The notes below the pieces were generated by a model. The model was given only the letters and a program-made list of their open reading frames with translations, ran no database searches and had not been told where the DNA came from. A program made the translations under genes and the position numbers. Below are positions 25,955-34,727 of a stretch of DNA of 64,000 nt, one piece after another. Every line of letters starts with the position of its first letter. Position 1 is the first letter of the stretch. This DNA is from Ignavibacteria bacterium UBA2360 (lineage in GTDB: Bacteria; Bacteroidota; Ignavibacteria; Tepidaquicellales; OLB5). The DNA is taken from the NCBI GenBank assembly GCA_002344125.1, contig DDTQ01000009.1, forward strand, positions 58,192-122,191, written 5' to 3'.

Positions 25955-25982
25955 ACCGGGATCAGCAGATCCCGGTTTTTTT
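25955..25982 (+). terminator. Intrinsic terminator after copy 2
   Basis: ACCGGGATC pairs with GATCCCGGT around AGCA, followed by a T-run. Confidence 0.85.
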
Positions 25983-26236
25983 ATGTGCAATAGCCCTATT
26001 GAGATAATCATCATATAAATTTCTGAAAAGTGTATTATGGATGTAACGCTGAATACTAGTTGAACTGATTAAAAGCATAATAAACGTTTCGGTGATATTG
26101 TAACCAATGTAATTAAACAATTAAATTAGTTTACCCTTCAATTTATACATTGCTTCTGTTTTGATTGCGGGTAATTTGAAGAGTTTAATATCTGCATTTA
26201 AAACAATCCGCCTTAGTATCCCAAAATAATACTTGT
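25983..26236. other. AT-rich leader between copies 2 and 3
   Basis: After the terminator this stretch holds no convincing gene or RNA. A weak TAATTTG (26167-26173) sits about 65 bases before the third paralogue and could be part of its promoter. Confidence 0.4.
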
Positions 26237-28357
26237 GTGAAAAAGATCATATTGTTAATGCTGGTTTTATATTTTTCACAAGTTTCATATTCACAGTTAA
26301 GCTGGAAGTGGCTGCACCCGAGACCACAGGGAAACGCGCTTAAGTATGTTAAGATTTTTTCGGCAGATGATTGGCTGGCAGTTGGCGATGGCGGTACCTT
26401 CATGAAAACGACCAACGGGGGAACAAACTGGTATATCACCCATGATGTTACGGGTTATAAGGCATACGGACCGATCTATGTTTACGATGCCTTTTTCTTT
26501 AACATGAATACGGGTTTGGTTTGCGGACCCGGCGGGAAGATATGGAGAACAATAAACGGGGGCTTAAGCTTTGATTCTATTCCAAGCGGCACAGCCGCCA
26601 ATCTGAATGGGATGCATTTTGTAAATAACTATACGGGATTTATCGGGGGTTCAAACGGAACTGTACTGAAGACAACAAATTCAGGTGTGAGCTGGAGCAT
26701 CATAAACACAGGTTCAATCCAAAACATAACCGGCATCTTTGTTATTGACAGGAGGATCTATTGTACAACATCTTCAGGTTCTGTTTTGCTTTTTTCTATT
26801 GATGGTGGAACGGATTGGAGAAGTGTAGCTGTAAGTTCCGGTTCGTATTCTCTTATAAATCCGGTTTTCAGAGACACTTTGAATGGTTTACTTAGCGGCT
26901 CTTCATATGTTTTTTCAACTACAAACGGGGGGGTGAACTGGACGCAGCTTCCGCTTATAGTAACTGATAGAAAAATTTATTTTCATGGTAATAACTGGTA
27001 CTTAACCGGGAGCAGCAGATTTATACTTAGAAGTACCACAGACAGGCAGACCTGGGATTCACTCATTATTCCGCTCACATCAAATTTTCAATATTTGAAC
27101 GGTCCTTTGGATATAAATGGATCTTATTTACTATTGGGAGGTGACGGTGGAGCATTATATGTATCTAAAAACAACGGGATAAGCTTGAGCCTGGTAACAT
27201 ACCAGGTAAGCGTATCCGGCTTGCGTAATATCTGGTGTGATAACATTAACGGAAGAATCATAGCCTCAGGTACATTCAGCACACCATATCTCGTTTCAAC
27301 AGATGGCGGTTTAGGCTGGGTAACTTCTGAAGGTGATAATATTGCAGGTGATATTTATGGAATGAAGATGATAAATTCAACAACAGGATATTCATGCGGT
27401 GAAAACGGTAAAGTGTACGTTACCAGGGATGGTGGATTAAGTTGGGAAAATATTGCAGTTTTAGACAATGGAAATTCTGAATTAATGAGTATAGATTTTG
27501 CAGGCCCGGATACCGGTTATGTTAGCAGTGAGTATGGAAGGATCTATAGGACAATTAACGGCGGGTTGAACTGGGAACTTGTATTGGCGCAGAATCCAAT
27601 TGGAGTTTACAGAGTTGATGCAGTTGATGCAAATACTGTATGGATGGCAGGTTATTATGGTATCTGCCGTTACACTACAAATGGCGGTGTAAACTGGATC
27701 TCAACAGCAACAAATACGAATAGTGATATTGCCGCAATCCAGATGGTGAATGAAACCACAGGATATATTGCTGGAATTTTGGGTGCAATCCGTAAAACAA
27801 CCAACCGCGGAGTAAACTGGGATACTGTTAATACACCCTTTACCATAACTTACAGGGGCATTTCATTTATAAATGAAAATACAGGTTATATAGTGGGAGA
27901 TTATGGTTTTGTGATGAGAACATCGACAGGCGGAGAAGTATGGGAAATGAAGCACAGCGGCTCTGAATGGTTGAATACTGTATTTTGTAAAGGATATGAT
28001 TCCGCATTAGTCGCCGGAGGAGGCGGAAACATACTTAGACTTTATAATACTCTGACGGGTGGTATCACATGGCAAAATCAGGTTCCTGAGAAATTAACGC
28101 TTGAACAGAATTATCCGAATCCATTTAACCCTGTTACAACAATAAAATTCGGTTTGCCGAAGGCGGCAAAAGTTACGCTGAAGGTATATGATATCCTTGG
28201 AAGGGAAGTTAGTGTATTGTTTGATAATATTGCGCTTAACCCGGGTACGGTAACGTATGATTTTGACGGGTCTGATCTTGCCTCAGGAGTATATTTCTAT
28301 TCATTGATAGTAAACAACAACAAGGCCGAAACAAGGAAAATGGTATTGAACAAATAG
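26237..28357 (+). CDS. Secreted YCF48/BNR-repeat propeller protein with T9SS domain, copy 3
   Basis: A 706-residue paralogue with signal peptide MKKIILLMLVLYFSQVSYS, LSWKWLHPRPQGN opening, many TTNGGxNW-like repeats, and the T9SS domain with NYPNPFNPVT. The start is GTG; the signal peptide fits directly after it, which supports this choice. No good ribosome site is seen. It is the most diverged of the three in the propeller part but keeps the sorting domain closely. It is the last gene before the resumed ribosomal cluster. Confidence 0.88.
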   Translation: MKKIILLMLVLYFSQVSYSQLSWKWLHPRPQGNALKYVKIFSADDWLAVGDGGTFMKTTNGGTNWYITHDVTGYKAYGPIYVYDAFFFNMNTGLVCGPGGKIWRTINGGLSFDSIPSGTAANLNGMHFVNNYTGFIGGSNGTVLKTTNSGVSWSIINTGSIQNITGIFVIDRRIYCTTSSGSVLLFSIDGGTDWRSVAVSSGSYSLINPVFRDTLNGLLSGSSYVFSTTNGGVNWTQLPLIVTDRKIYFHGNNWYLTGSSRFILRSTTDRQTWDSLIIPLTSNFQYLNGPLDINGSYLLLGGDGGALYVSKNNGISLSLVTYQVSVSGLRNIWCDNINGRIIASGTFSTPYLVSTDGGLGWVTSEGDNIAGDIYGMKMINSTTGYSCGENGKVYVTRDGGLSWENIAVLDNGNSELMSIDFAGPDTGYVSSEYGRIYRTINGGLNWELVLAQNPIGVYRVDAVDANTVWMAGYYGICRYTTNGGVNWISTATNTNSDIAAIQMVNETTGYIAGILGAIRKTTNRGVNWDTVNTPFTITYRGISFINENTGYIVGDYGFVMRTSTGGEVWEMKHSGSEWLNTVFCKGYDSALVAGGGGNILRLYNTLTGGITWQNQVPEKLTLEQNYPNPFNPVTTIKFGLPKAAKVTLKVYDILGREVSVLFDNIALNPGTVTYDFDGSDLASGVYFYSLIVNNNKAETRKMVLNK

Positions 28358-28741
28358 TTCAATACTGATTGGGTGATATTGAAGGGAATCTTATATACAT
28401 TTGGGCTTTTTGCTTGGTATTTGGTTTAGTGGTTAAAAGTCACCAAATATGCAGTTTTTTTGAATAATACAAATTACACTATATATAGTATGAATTGGGA
28501 TTCAAAAATCTTCAAAAAACGCACAATTTGACTTGACAATTATCATTCTTAACAATGATTAATAATCCCTAATCTACCTAATATAATACCTTAGCAATGG
28601 AGTTTACCATCATTTGCTACATTGACATTAAATATAAAAACCGCTATATTTGTCTTCTGTACCAAACTATATCAATCGTTTTTTGCAAATTTGAGTAATT
28701 TTTAATAAAACAGACTAAGATCTGATCAGGATTATATTGCA
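28358..28741. other. Leader region of the rplB cluster
   Basis: No gene is seen. The stretch has a 12-bp palindrome ACTATATATAGT near 28478-28489, an inverted repeat ATCATT-N6-AATGAT at 28542-28559, and the promoter at 28622-28652. The distance from promoter to rplB gives a leader of about 80 bases. In many bacteria r-protein leaders bind a regulatory ribosomal protein, but no such fold can be identified here. Confidence 0.5.
28622..28652 (+). promoter_or_regulatory. Promoter for rplB and downstream ribosomal genes
   Basis: TTG at 28622-28624, a 20-base gap, then TATATTTG at 28645-28652 fit the Bacteroidota consensus TTTG-N17-23-TAnnTTTG. It lies about 90 bases before rplB and would let the second ribosomal segment be expressed without the distant tuf-rplW unit. 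Confidence 0.65.
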
Positions 28742-29566
28742 ATGGCATTAAAAAAGTTAAAACCAATGACTCCGGCTACAAGGTATTACACAATTTCTTC
28801 GTTCGAAGAAATTACCAAATCCACACCGGAAAAATCTTTATTGAAACCATTAAAGAAATCGGGTGGAAGGAATAATACCGGAAGAATAACATCAAGGCGC
28901 AGGGGCGGCGGACATAAAAGAATGTACCGCATTGTTGATTTCAAAAGGGAAAAGACGGGCATCGAAGGAAAAGTAGAAGCAATTGAATACGATCCGAACC
29001 GTTCCGCAAGGATCGCCCTGGTAAAATATTCAGATGGCGATATTACTTATATTATTGCTCCTGATAACCTCAAAGTCGGTACCTCCATTGTTTCGGGAGT
29101 AGATGCTGATATCACAGTAGGGAACACATTACCTCTTGCAAATATACCACTAGGAACGTTCATACATAATCTTGAATTAAAGCCCGGAAAGGGCGGACAG
29201 CTTGCAAGAAGCGCAGGAAGCTCATGCATTGTTGTTGCTAAAGATGAAAAATATACCCAGGTAAAGCTTCCTTCAGGTGAAGTAAGAATGATATTAAATA
29301 CCTGCAAGGCTACAATTGGCGTTGTAAGTAACCTGGAACATGAGAACATTTCGCTTGGTAAAGCGGGCCGCTCAAGATGGCTTGGCAGAAGACCTAAAGT
29401 GCGCGGTGTTGCGATGAACCCTGTTGATCATCCGATGGGCGGCGGTGAAGGTAAAACTTCAGGTGGCGGCCATCCTGTAAGTCCATGGGGTCTGCCTGCA
29501 AAAGGTTACAAAACCAGGAAGAAAAAGAATCAGTCAAACAAATTCATAGTTAAGAGAAGAAAGTAA
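28742..29566 (+). CDS. rplB: 50S ribosomal protein L2
   Basis: L2 is needed for subunit joining and peptidyl transfer. The 274 residues include the GRNNTGRITSRRRGGGHKR segment near 41 and the catalytic-centre region AMNPVDHPMGGGEGK near 225. Full length. It is the first gene of the resumed S10 cluster; rplW, its usual upstream neighbour, is 24.6 kb away. Confidence 0.98.
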   Translation: MALKKLKPMTPATRYYTISSFEEITKSTPEKSLLKPLKKSGGRNNTGRITSRRRGGGHKRMYRIVDFKREKTGIEGKVEAIEYDPNRSARIALVKYSDGDITYIIAPDNLKVGTSIVSGVDADITVGNTLPLANIPLGTFIHNLELKPGKGGQLARSAGSSCIVVAKDEKYTQVKLPSGEVRMILNTCKATIGVVSNLEHENISLGKAGRSRWLGRRPKVRGVAMNPVDHPMGGGEGKTSGGGHPVSPWGLPAKGYKTRKKKNQSNKFIVKRRK

Positions 29567-29577
29567 TTTTATAATAA

Positions 29578-29853
29578 ATGCCAAGATCACTTAAAAAAGG
29601 ACCGTTCATAGATCCAAAGCTTCTTAAAAAAGTTGAAGAGCTTAATAAAGTTAACCAGAAGAAAGTTTTAAAGACCTGGTCAAGATCAACAACTATTACT
29701 CCAGATTTCGTTGGACATACTTTTGCCGTTCATAACGGAAATAAGTTTGTTCCCGTTTTCGTTTCTGAGAACATGGTTGGTCATAAGCTTGGTGAGTTTT
29801 CACCTACAAGGATCTTCAGAACGCATTCCGGTAACAGGAAAGACGAAAAATAG
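29578..29853 (+). CDS. rpsS: 30S ribosomal protein S19
   Basis: 91 residues with the typical MPRSLKKGPFID start and HNGNKFVPVFV. S19 binds the 16S head with S13. It follows rplB after 11 bases; 82 gene-free bases precede rplV. Confidence 0.97.
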   Translation: MPRSLKKGPFIDPKLLKKVEELNKVNQKKVLKTWSRSTTITPDFVGHTFAVHNGNKFVPVFVSENMVGHKLGEFSPTRIFRTHSGNRKDEK

Positions 29854-29935
29854 TATCACAGTGTTCCGTGTTTAATTTAAACCAGAGATCATTTAAACAG
29901 AGTTTATATAAAGAGCAGGATTAAGAAAAAGTATA

Positions 29936-30286
29936 ATGGAAGCAAGAGCAATAAAAAGATATATTCAGAGTTCACCCAGGAAAATGAGACTTGTTGTAGA
30001 TCTCATCAGGGGTAAAGCGGTAAGCGATGCCTTGAACATACTTCACTTTTCACCGAAGCATGGTTCAAAAGTTGTTGAAATGACCTTGAGGTCAGCCGTT
30101 TCAAATCTTTCAAACAAGCTTGATAGCGGAAGAGTTGAAGAAAAAGATCTTTTCGTTAAAACGGTTTACGTAAACGGCGGTCCCGTGCTGAAAAGAATGC
30201 TTCCCGCGCCGCAGGGCAGAGCATACAGGGTGAGGAAACGCTCTAACCATTTAACAATAGTTGTAGCTGAAAAAGATAAAGCGTAA
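29936..30286 (+). CDS. rplV: 50S ribosomal protein L22
   Basis: 116 residues with the SSPRKMRLVVDLIRGK helix and the tunnel beta-hairpin near residues 82-100 (RMLPAPQGRAYRVRKR). L22 lines the exit tunnel and carries macrolide-resistance positions in other species. The next gene is not rpsC but a small secreted protein seven bases on. Confidence 0.97.
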   Translation: MEARAIKRYIQSSPRKMRLVVDLIRGKAVSDALNILHFSPKHGSKVVEMTLRSAVSNLSNKLDSGRVEEKDLFVKTVYVNGGPVLKRMLPAPQGRAYRVRKRSNHLTIVVAEKDKA

Positions 30287-30293
30287 TTACAGC

Positions 30294-30689
30294 ATGAAAA
30301 ATCAAACTTATAAATATTCACTCGTTATAATCCTTCTTTTGGCTGCTGTTTCTGTGTTTGCCAAAAATTCTGATGACAAGTACGGGTACAAATTCGTTGA
30401 GTCCAAAGTCTATACCGGTAAAACCGATATTTGGGTTTATGATCTTGTCAAGAATGATGAAGTTGTGAGGAAGATAAATGTTTATGTTAACACAGGATTT
30501 GACGGCAGCAGGATACTTGTAGATTTTGATTTCAATACCTCATGGAATATGTATTACCTCAGCAATAAAAGATCAGTAGATAATTTCTGGGATTCATTCA
30601 GATTAAGAGAGTATACTGTAATATCATTACAGGAAGCGGTAAACATGGCCGTTGACCATTACATCCAGGACCAGGTTATTGGTAAATAA
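30294..30689 (+). CDS. Small exported protein of unknown function inside the S10 cluster
   Basis: A 131-residue protein with a clear signal peptide (MKNQTYKYSLVIILLLAAVSVFA, cleavage after about 23). A charged, aromatic-rich mature part of about 108 residues follows, which I do not recognise. No lipobox or cysteine is present. It starts seven bases after the rplV stop and 49 bases before rpsC, so it must share their transcript. Bacterial S10 operons normally run rplV-rpsC directly, so this is an insertion. It might link envelope state to ribosome production, but there is no sequence evidence for that. Confidence 0.8.
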   Translation: MKNQTYKYSLVIILLLAAVSVFAKNSDDKYGYKFVESKVYTGKTDIWVYDLVKNDEVVRKINVYVNTGFDGSRILVDFDFNTSWNMYYLSNKRSVDNFWDSFRLREYTVISLQEAVNMAVDHYIQDQVIGK

Positions 30690-30738
30690 CCTATTAATAA
30701 AAAACTAAATTATTATATATAATTAAAGGGAGATTCAT

Positions 30739-31371
30739 TTGGGACAAAAGACACATCCGGTAGGTTTCAGATTAGGGGTCATTAATGGCTGGGATTCCAG
30801 CTGGTATGATGACAAAAGCTTTGCTGCAAAGCTTATGGAAGATAATATGATTCGCGGCTATATCCGCAAAAGATTCGATAACGCCGGAATCTCAAAGATT
30901 GAAGTTGAAAGAACTCCCAAAAAGATAACGCTTACCATACATACTTCAAGACCCGGATATGTAATTGGTAAGAGCGGAAAAGAAATTACTCACCTGGAAG
31001 GTGAATTAAAAAAAGTAACAAGCAAAGATATTAAAGTTCTTGTAACAGAGATCAAAAAGCCTGAGCTGGACGCTCACCTGGTTGCCGAAAATATCGCAAA
31101 CCAGATATCCAACAGGGTTTCCTACAGAAGAGCAATTAAGACTGCGATCGCATCAAGCATGAGAATGGGCGCTGAGGGAATTAAGATCTATGTTGGCGGC
31201 AGGCTCAACGGCGCGGAAATCGCGAGAGCTGAGCAGTTCAAAGAAGGAAGAATACCTTTGCAGACACTGAGAGCTAATATAGACTACGCAAGTTTGGCTG
31301 CATCTACAATTTATGGTAAGATTGGCGTTAAGGTTTGGATCTGTATCGGCGATAAGATCATAAGAAAATAA
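30739..31371 (+). CDS. rpsC: 30S ribosomal protein S3
   Basis: 210 residues starting at TTG (MGQKTHPVGFRLGV), preceded by AAAGGGAGA. It includes a type II KH domain with GYVIGKSGKEI near residue 73 and the C-terminal ARAEQFKEGRIPLQTLRA. S3 forms part of the mRNA entry channel. Confidence 0.97.
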   Translation: MGQKTHPVGFRLGVINGWDSSWYDDKSFAAKLMEDNMIRGYIRKRFDNAGISKIEVERTPKKITLTIHTSRPGYVIGKSGKEITHLEGELKKVTSKDIKVLVTEIKKPELDAHLVAENIANQISNRVSYRRAIKTAIASSMRMGAEGIKIYVGGRLNGAEIARAEQFKEGRIPLQTLRANIDYASLAASTIYGKIGVKVWICIGDKIIRK

Positions 31372-31420
31372 TTTAAGTAACTGAAATTTTAGAATTTTTC
31401 TTGTTTAGGAGAGTGTTTTT

Positions 31421-31843
31421 ATGGCATTGATGCCAAAAAGAGTTAAGTTCAGAAAAGCGCACAGAGGCAGAAGAGCCGGCAAAGCAACCCGCGGATTCAC
31501 CGTATCATTCGGTAACTTTGGTTTGAAAGCGCTGGAACCGGCATGGATAACCCAGAGACAGATCGAAGCTGCCAGGGTTGCCATTACCAGGGAAATGAAA
31601 CGTGACGGAAAAGTATGGATCAGGATATTCCCTGATAAACCGTACACAAAAAAGCCGCTTGAAACAAGGATGGGTAAAGGTAAAGGCGCTCCGGAATTCT
31701 GGGTAGCCGTTGTAAAACCGGGTACAATCATGTTTGAAGTGGGCGGTGTGACCAAAGCAATTGCCGAAGAAGCTATCAGGCTTGCGGCGCACAAACTTCC
31801 TATAAAAACCAAGTTTGTTGTCAGACACGATTACTCTGAGTAA
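31421..31843 (+). CDS. rplP: 50S ribosomal protein L16
   Basis: 140 residues with MLMPKR-like start (MALMPKRVKFRKAHRG) and the conserved GKGKGAPEFWVAVVKPG near 85. L16 helps position A-site tRNA. AGGAG lies ten bases upstream of the ATG. Confidence 0.97.
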   Translation: MALMPKRVKFRKAHRGRRAGKATRGFTVSFGNFGLKALEPAWITQRQIEAARVAITREMKRDGKVWIRIFPDKPYTKKPLETRMGKGKGAPEFWVAVVKPGTIMFEVGGVTKAIAEEAIRLAAHKLPIKTKFVVRHDYSE

Positions 31844-31898
31844 CATCAACATAATTTTGTACACAGTTTTTTTGAGGCAATAACAATATTTATTTAGA

Positions 31899-32105
31899 AT
31901 GAAATACTACGAAATAAAAACACTATCAACTGAGGATCTGAAAAACAGGCTCAAAGAAGAAAACGAAGGTCTCGAGAACCTTAGATTCCAGAAATCTATA
32001 GGTCAGCTTGAGAACTTTAAAGGCATACAGAATACTAAAAAACTTCTTGCCAGGATTCAAACAGTTCTGAAACAAAGAGAATTATCAGATAAAAAGGATA
32101 AATAA
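31899..32105 (+). CDS. rpmC: 50S ribosomal protein L29
   Basis: 68 residues: two helices with LRFQKSIGQLENFKGIQNTKK and LARIQTVLKQRE. L29 lies next to L23 at the tunnel exit. Seven bases separate it from rpsQ. Confidence 0.95.
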   Translation: MKYYEIKTLSTEDLKNRLKEENEGLENLRFQKSIGQLENFKGIQNTKKLLARIQTVLKQRELSDKKDK

Positions 32106-32112
32106 TTAACTA

Positions 32113-32451
32113 ATGAGCGAAAATTTAGAACAAGTTAATAATACACCGGATGCTACAACAGCTCCCGCTTCAGTGGAAGCTGTAAACGGTTCTTCGGTCA
32201 AAAGAGGAAGAAGAAAGACCCGTATTGGCAAGGTTGTAAGCAATAAGATGGATAAGAGCATCATTGTTGCAATTGAAAGAAGGATCATTCACCCGATCTA
32301 TAAAAAGTATTTCAAGAAAACAACAAAGTTTATGGCGCATGACCAGAATAACGTTGCTAACATAGGCGATATAGTCAAGATCATGGAAACCAGGCCGCTT
32401 AGCGCCAGGAAAAGATGGAGACTTGTAGAAGTAATTGAAAAAGTAAAATAA
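32113..32451 (+). CDS. rpsQ: 30S ribosomal protein S17 with N-terminal extension
   Basis: 112 residues, against about 84 in E. coli. The S17 core begins near residue 33 (RRKTRIGKVVSNKMDKSI) and is complete. The first 30 residues are an extra tail rich in Asn, Thr, Ala and Val. No start codon lies nearer the core before DKS, and the ATG is only seven bases from rpmC, so the tail looks genuine. Confidence 0.94.
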   Translation: MSENLEQVNNTPDATTAPASVEAVNGSSVKRGRRKTRIGKVVSNKMDKSIIVAIERRIIHPIYKKYFKKTTKFMAHDQNNVANIGDIVKIMETRPLSARKRWRLVEVIEKVK

Positions 32452-32472
32452 TATTATATCTAGGATTATAAA

Positions 32473-32841
32473 ATGGTTCAGGAAGAAACAAATCTAGTTG
32501 TTGCTGATAATTCCGGTGCAAAAAAAGTAAGATGCATCAGGGTGTTAGGCGGGTCAGATAGAAGGTATGCCGGTGTAGGTGACCTGATAGTAGTATCAGT
32601 TAAATCCGCTATCCCCGGTGGTAACGTTAAAAAAGGCGAAGTATCCAAAGCTGTAATAGTAAGGACAAAAAAAGAAACAAGAAGAAAAGACGGTTCCTAC
32701 ATAAGGTTTGATGAAAACGCTGCAGTGCTCATTAATGCAGAAAACGAACCCCGCGGAACCCGTATTTTCGGACCTGTTGCAAGAGAGCTCAGAGAAAAGC
32801 AGTTCATGAAGATCATTTCATTAGCTCCGGAGGTATTATAA
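32473..32841 (+). CDS. rplN: 50S ribosomal protein L14
   Basis: 122 residues with VADNSGAKKVRCIRVLGG and the C-terminal GTRIFGPVARELR. L14 contributes to the inter-subunit bridge. Full length. It ends five bases before rplX. Confidence 0.97.
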   Translation: MVQEETNLVVADNSGAKKVRCIRVLGGSDRRYAGVGDLIVVSVKSAIPGGNVKKGEVSKAVIVRTKKETRRKDGSYIRFDENAAVLINAENEPRGTRIFGPVARELREKQFMKIISLAPEVL

Positions 32842-32846
32842 TTAAT

Positions 32847-33176
32847 ATGACAAAACTAAGAAAGAACGATAAAGTAAAAATTATTTCAGGCAATAACCGC
32901 GGAAAAGAAGGAAAGATCTTAAAGATCTACCGCTCAACCAATAAGGTTATTGTTGAAGGCGTGAACATAATAAAACGCCACACAAAGCCCAATCAGAAAA
33001 ATCCACAGGGCGGTATCACTCAAAAGGAAGCGCCGATCCAGGTATCAAACGTTATGCTTATCGACCCTAAAGCCGGTGAGCCAACCAGACTAGGTGTTCA
33101 GGTAATTGAAGAAGCAGAAGGCAAGAAGAAAAGAATGCGCTACGGTAAAAAGAGCGGCGAAATTATTGTAAGTTAA
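32847..33176 (+). CDS. rplX: 50S ribosomal protein L24
   Basis: 109 residues with a KOW motif (KVKIISGNNRGKEGKI, residues 9-24) followed by the HTKPNQKNPQGG segment. L24 starts 50S assembly. Full length. Confidence 0.97.
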   Translation: MTKLRKNDKVKIISGNNRGKEGKILKIYRSTNKVIVEGVNIIKRHTKPNQKNPQGGITQKEAPIQVSNVMLIDPKAGEPTRLGVQVIEEAEGKKKRMRYGKKSGEIIVS

Positions 33177-33197
33177 AAGTATAATTTATTCATATAG

Positions 33198-33884
33198 ATG
33201 GCTAACGAGAAAAAAGAAAAAAAAGCAGCTAAAACACAAACAGCGGAAGAACCGAAAGGTAAAAAATCTGCAAAGAAACCTGAAGTAAAAGAATCAAAGA
33301 AGGAAGACTTTGTTGAAGAAAAAATTCCGGTGAGGCTGCATGATCAATACAGGAACGATGTTGTAAAAACACTTTCCAAACAGTTTGGGTATAAAAACCC
33401 GTTCCAGGTGCCAAAGCTTGAAAAGATATCTATCAATGTAGGTATCGGTGCTGCAACACAGGATCCCAAAATTGTTGACGTGATCGTAAAAGAACTTGAA
33501 AACATAGTAGGTCAGAAACCGGTTGTAGCTAAGGCGAAAAAATCAGTTTCAAACTTCAAGTTAAGAGAAGGAATGAAGATCGGGGCTAAGGTAACATTAA
33601 GAAAAGCGAAGATGTATGAATTCCTTGATAAGCTCATTAACATAGCTATTCCGCGTATCCGTGATTTCAGGGGAGTGCCCGATAAGTCTTTTGACGGGAA
33701 CGGCAATTACACCCTTGGTGTAAAAGAACATGTTATTTTCCCCGAAGTGAATATCGACGCAGTTCAGAAACATTTCGGAATGGATATAACATTCGTTACA
33801 TCCGCAAAATCAGATGACGAAGCAAGAGAGCTCTTAAGGGCATTCGGTATGCCGTTCATCAAAAAAGAAGTATCATTAAACTAA
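33198..33884 (+). CDS. rplE: 50S ribosomal protein L5 with lysine-rich N-terminal extension
   Basis: 228 residues, against about 180 in most bacteria. The L5 core starts near residue 47 (LHDQYRNDVVKTLSKQFGYKN) and includes KAKKSVSNFKLREG and RIRDFRGVPDKSFDGNGN. Residues 1-45 are a lysine, glutamate and alanine-rich tail with no alternative start before the core. Such a tail could touch rRNA or 5S RNA; its role is unknown. Confidence 0.95.
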   Translation: MANEKKEKKAAKTQTAEEPKGKKSAKKPEVKESKKEDFVEEKIPVRLHDQYRNDVVKTLSKQFGYKNPFQVPKLEKISINVGIGAATQDPKIVDVIVKELENIVGQKPVVAKAKKSVSNFKLREGMKIGAKVTLRKAKMYEFLDKLINIAIPRIRDFRGVPDKSFDGNGNYTLGVKEHVIFPEVNIDAVQKHFGMDITFVTSAKSDDEARELLRAFGMPFIKKEVSLN

Positions 33885-33913
33885 CAAAGCAAACTAATTT
33901 ACAGGAGTAAATA

Positions 33914-34183
33914 TTGGCAAAAACATCACAGGTAGCCAGAGAAAATAAAAGAAAAAAATTAGTAGAAAAGTACGCTGAAAAGAGAAAAGCGCTTAAAGCA
34001 TCAGGTGATTATGATGCGCTCACAGAGCTTCCGCGTAACAGCAATCCTATCAGGCTTCATAACAGGTGCGCAATTACAGGCAGAGCAAGAGGTTTCTACA
34101 GGAAATTCGGCATCTCCAGGCTGACTTTCAGGAAGATGGCTCTGGAAGGCAAGATCCCCGGCGTGAAAAAAGCAAGCTGGTAG
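33914..34183 (+). CDS. rpsN: 30S ribosomal protein S14 (zinc-free form)
   Basis: 89 residues starting at TTG, preceded by AGGAG. It is the long form lacking the CxxC zinc motif, with NRCAITGRARGFYRKFGISR at about residue 50. S14 joins the 30S head late in assembly. Confidence 0.96.
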   Translation: MAKTSQVARENKRKKLVEKYAEKRKALKASGDYDALTELPRNSNPIRLHNRCAITGRARGFYRKFGISRLTFRKMALEGKIPGVKKASW

Positions 34184-34276
34184 TTTCAGTATAGTTATAA
34201 CAAACACTCTGCCGCTTATTTTGATAATATGCAGGCGGATGAAGAGTAATAATTTAAAAGTAAAATAAAGTAAATA

Positions 34277-34672
34277 ATGTACACCGATCCAATATCAGAT
34301 TATTTAACAAGAATAAGGAACGCGCAGAAAGCGAAAAAGAAATCTGTTGAGATCCCTGCTTCCAAAATGAAACTCAGGATCACAGAGATTCTTAACAAGA
34401 ACGGATTTATCGGCGATTTTAACGTAGTTGAAACTGCCAATAAACAGGGAAGTATTGTTATAAAATTGAAATACAATAACAGCGAAGGCGTTATTCTTGG
34501 GCTTGAAAGGGTAAGCCGTCCCGGTATCCGTAAATATGTTGAAAGTACTGCTATCCCTAAAGTTCTTAACGGCCTCGGTGTCGCAATTGTCTCAACATCA
34601 AAAGGATTAATGTCAGATAAGGAAGCAAGAAGACTTGGTGTTGGCGGAGAAGTTGTTTGCGCTGTTTGGTAA
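34277..34672 (+). CDS. rpsH: 30S ribosomal protein S8
   Basis: 131 residues with DPISDYLTRIRNAQKA and the C-terminal VSTSKGLMSDKEARRLGVGGEVVCAVW. In E. coli S8 represses the spc operon; that has not been tested here. 93 gene-free bases precede it. Confidence 0.97.
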   Translation: MYTDPISDYLTRIRNAQKAKKKSVEIPASKMKLRITEILNKNGFIGDFNVVETANKQGSIVIKLKYNNSEGVILGLERVSRPGIRKYVESTAIPKVLNGLGVAIVSTSKGLMSDKEARRLGVGGEVVCAVW

Positions 34673-34727
34673 TGTTTCACAAAGTATAAGTATCAATAAA
34701 GTTTAAGTTATAAAACATCAGAAATAA

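Noticed and set aside
28542..28559. Fur box in the rplB leader
   Set aside because: The inverted repeat ATCATT-N6-AATGAT only partly resembles the 19-bp Fur consensus and the gene context does not suggest iron control.
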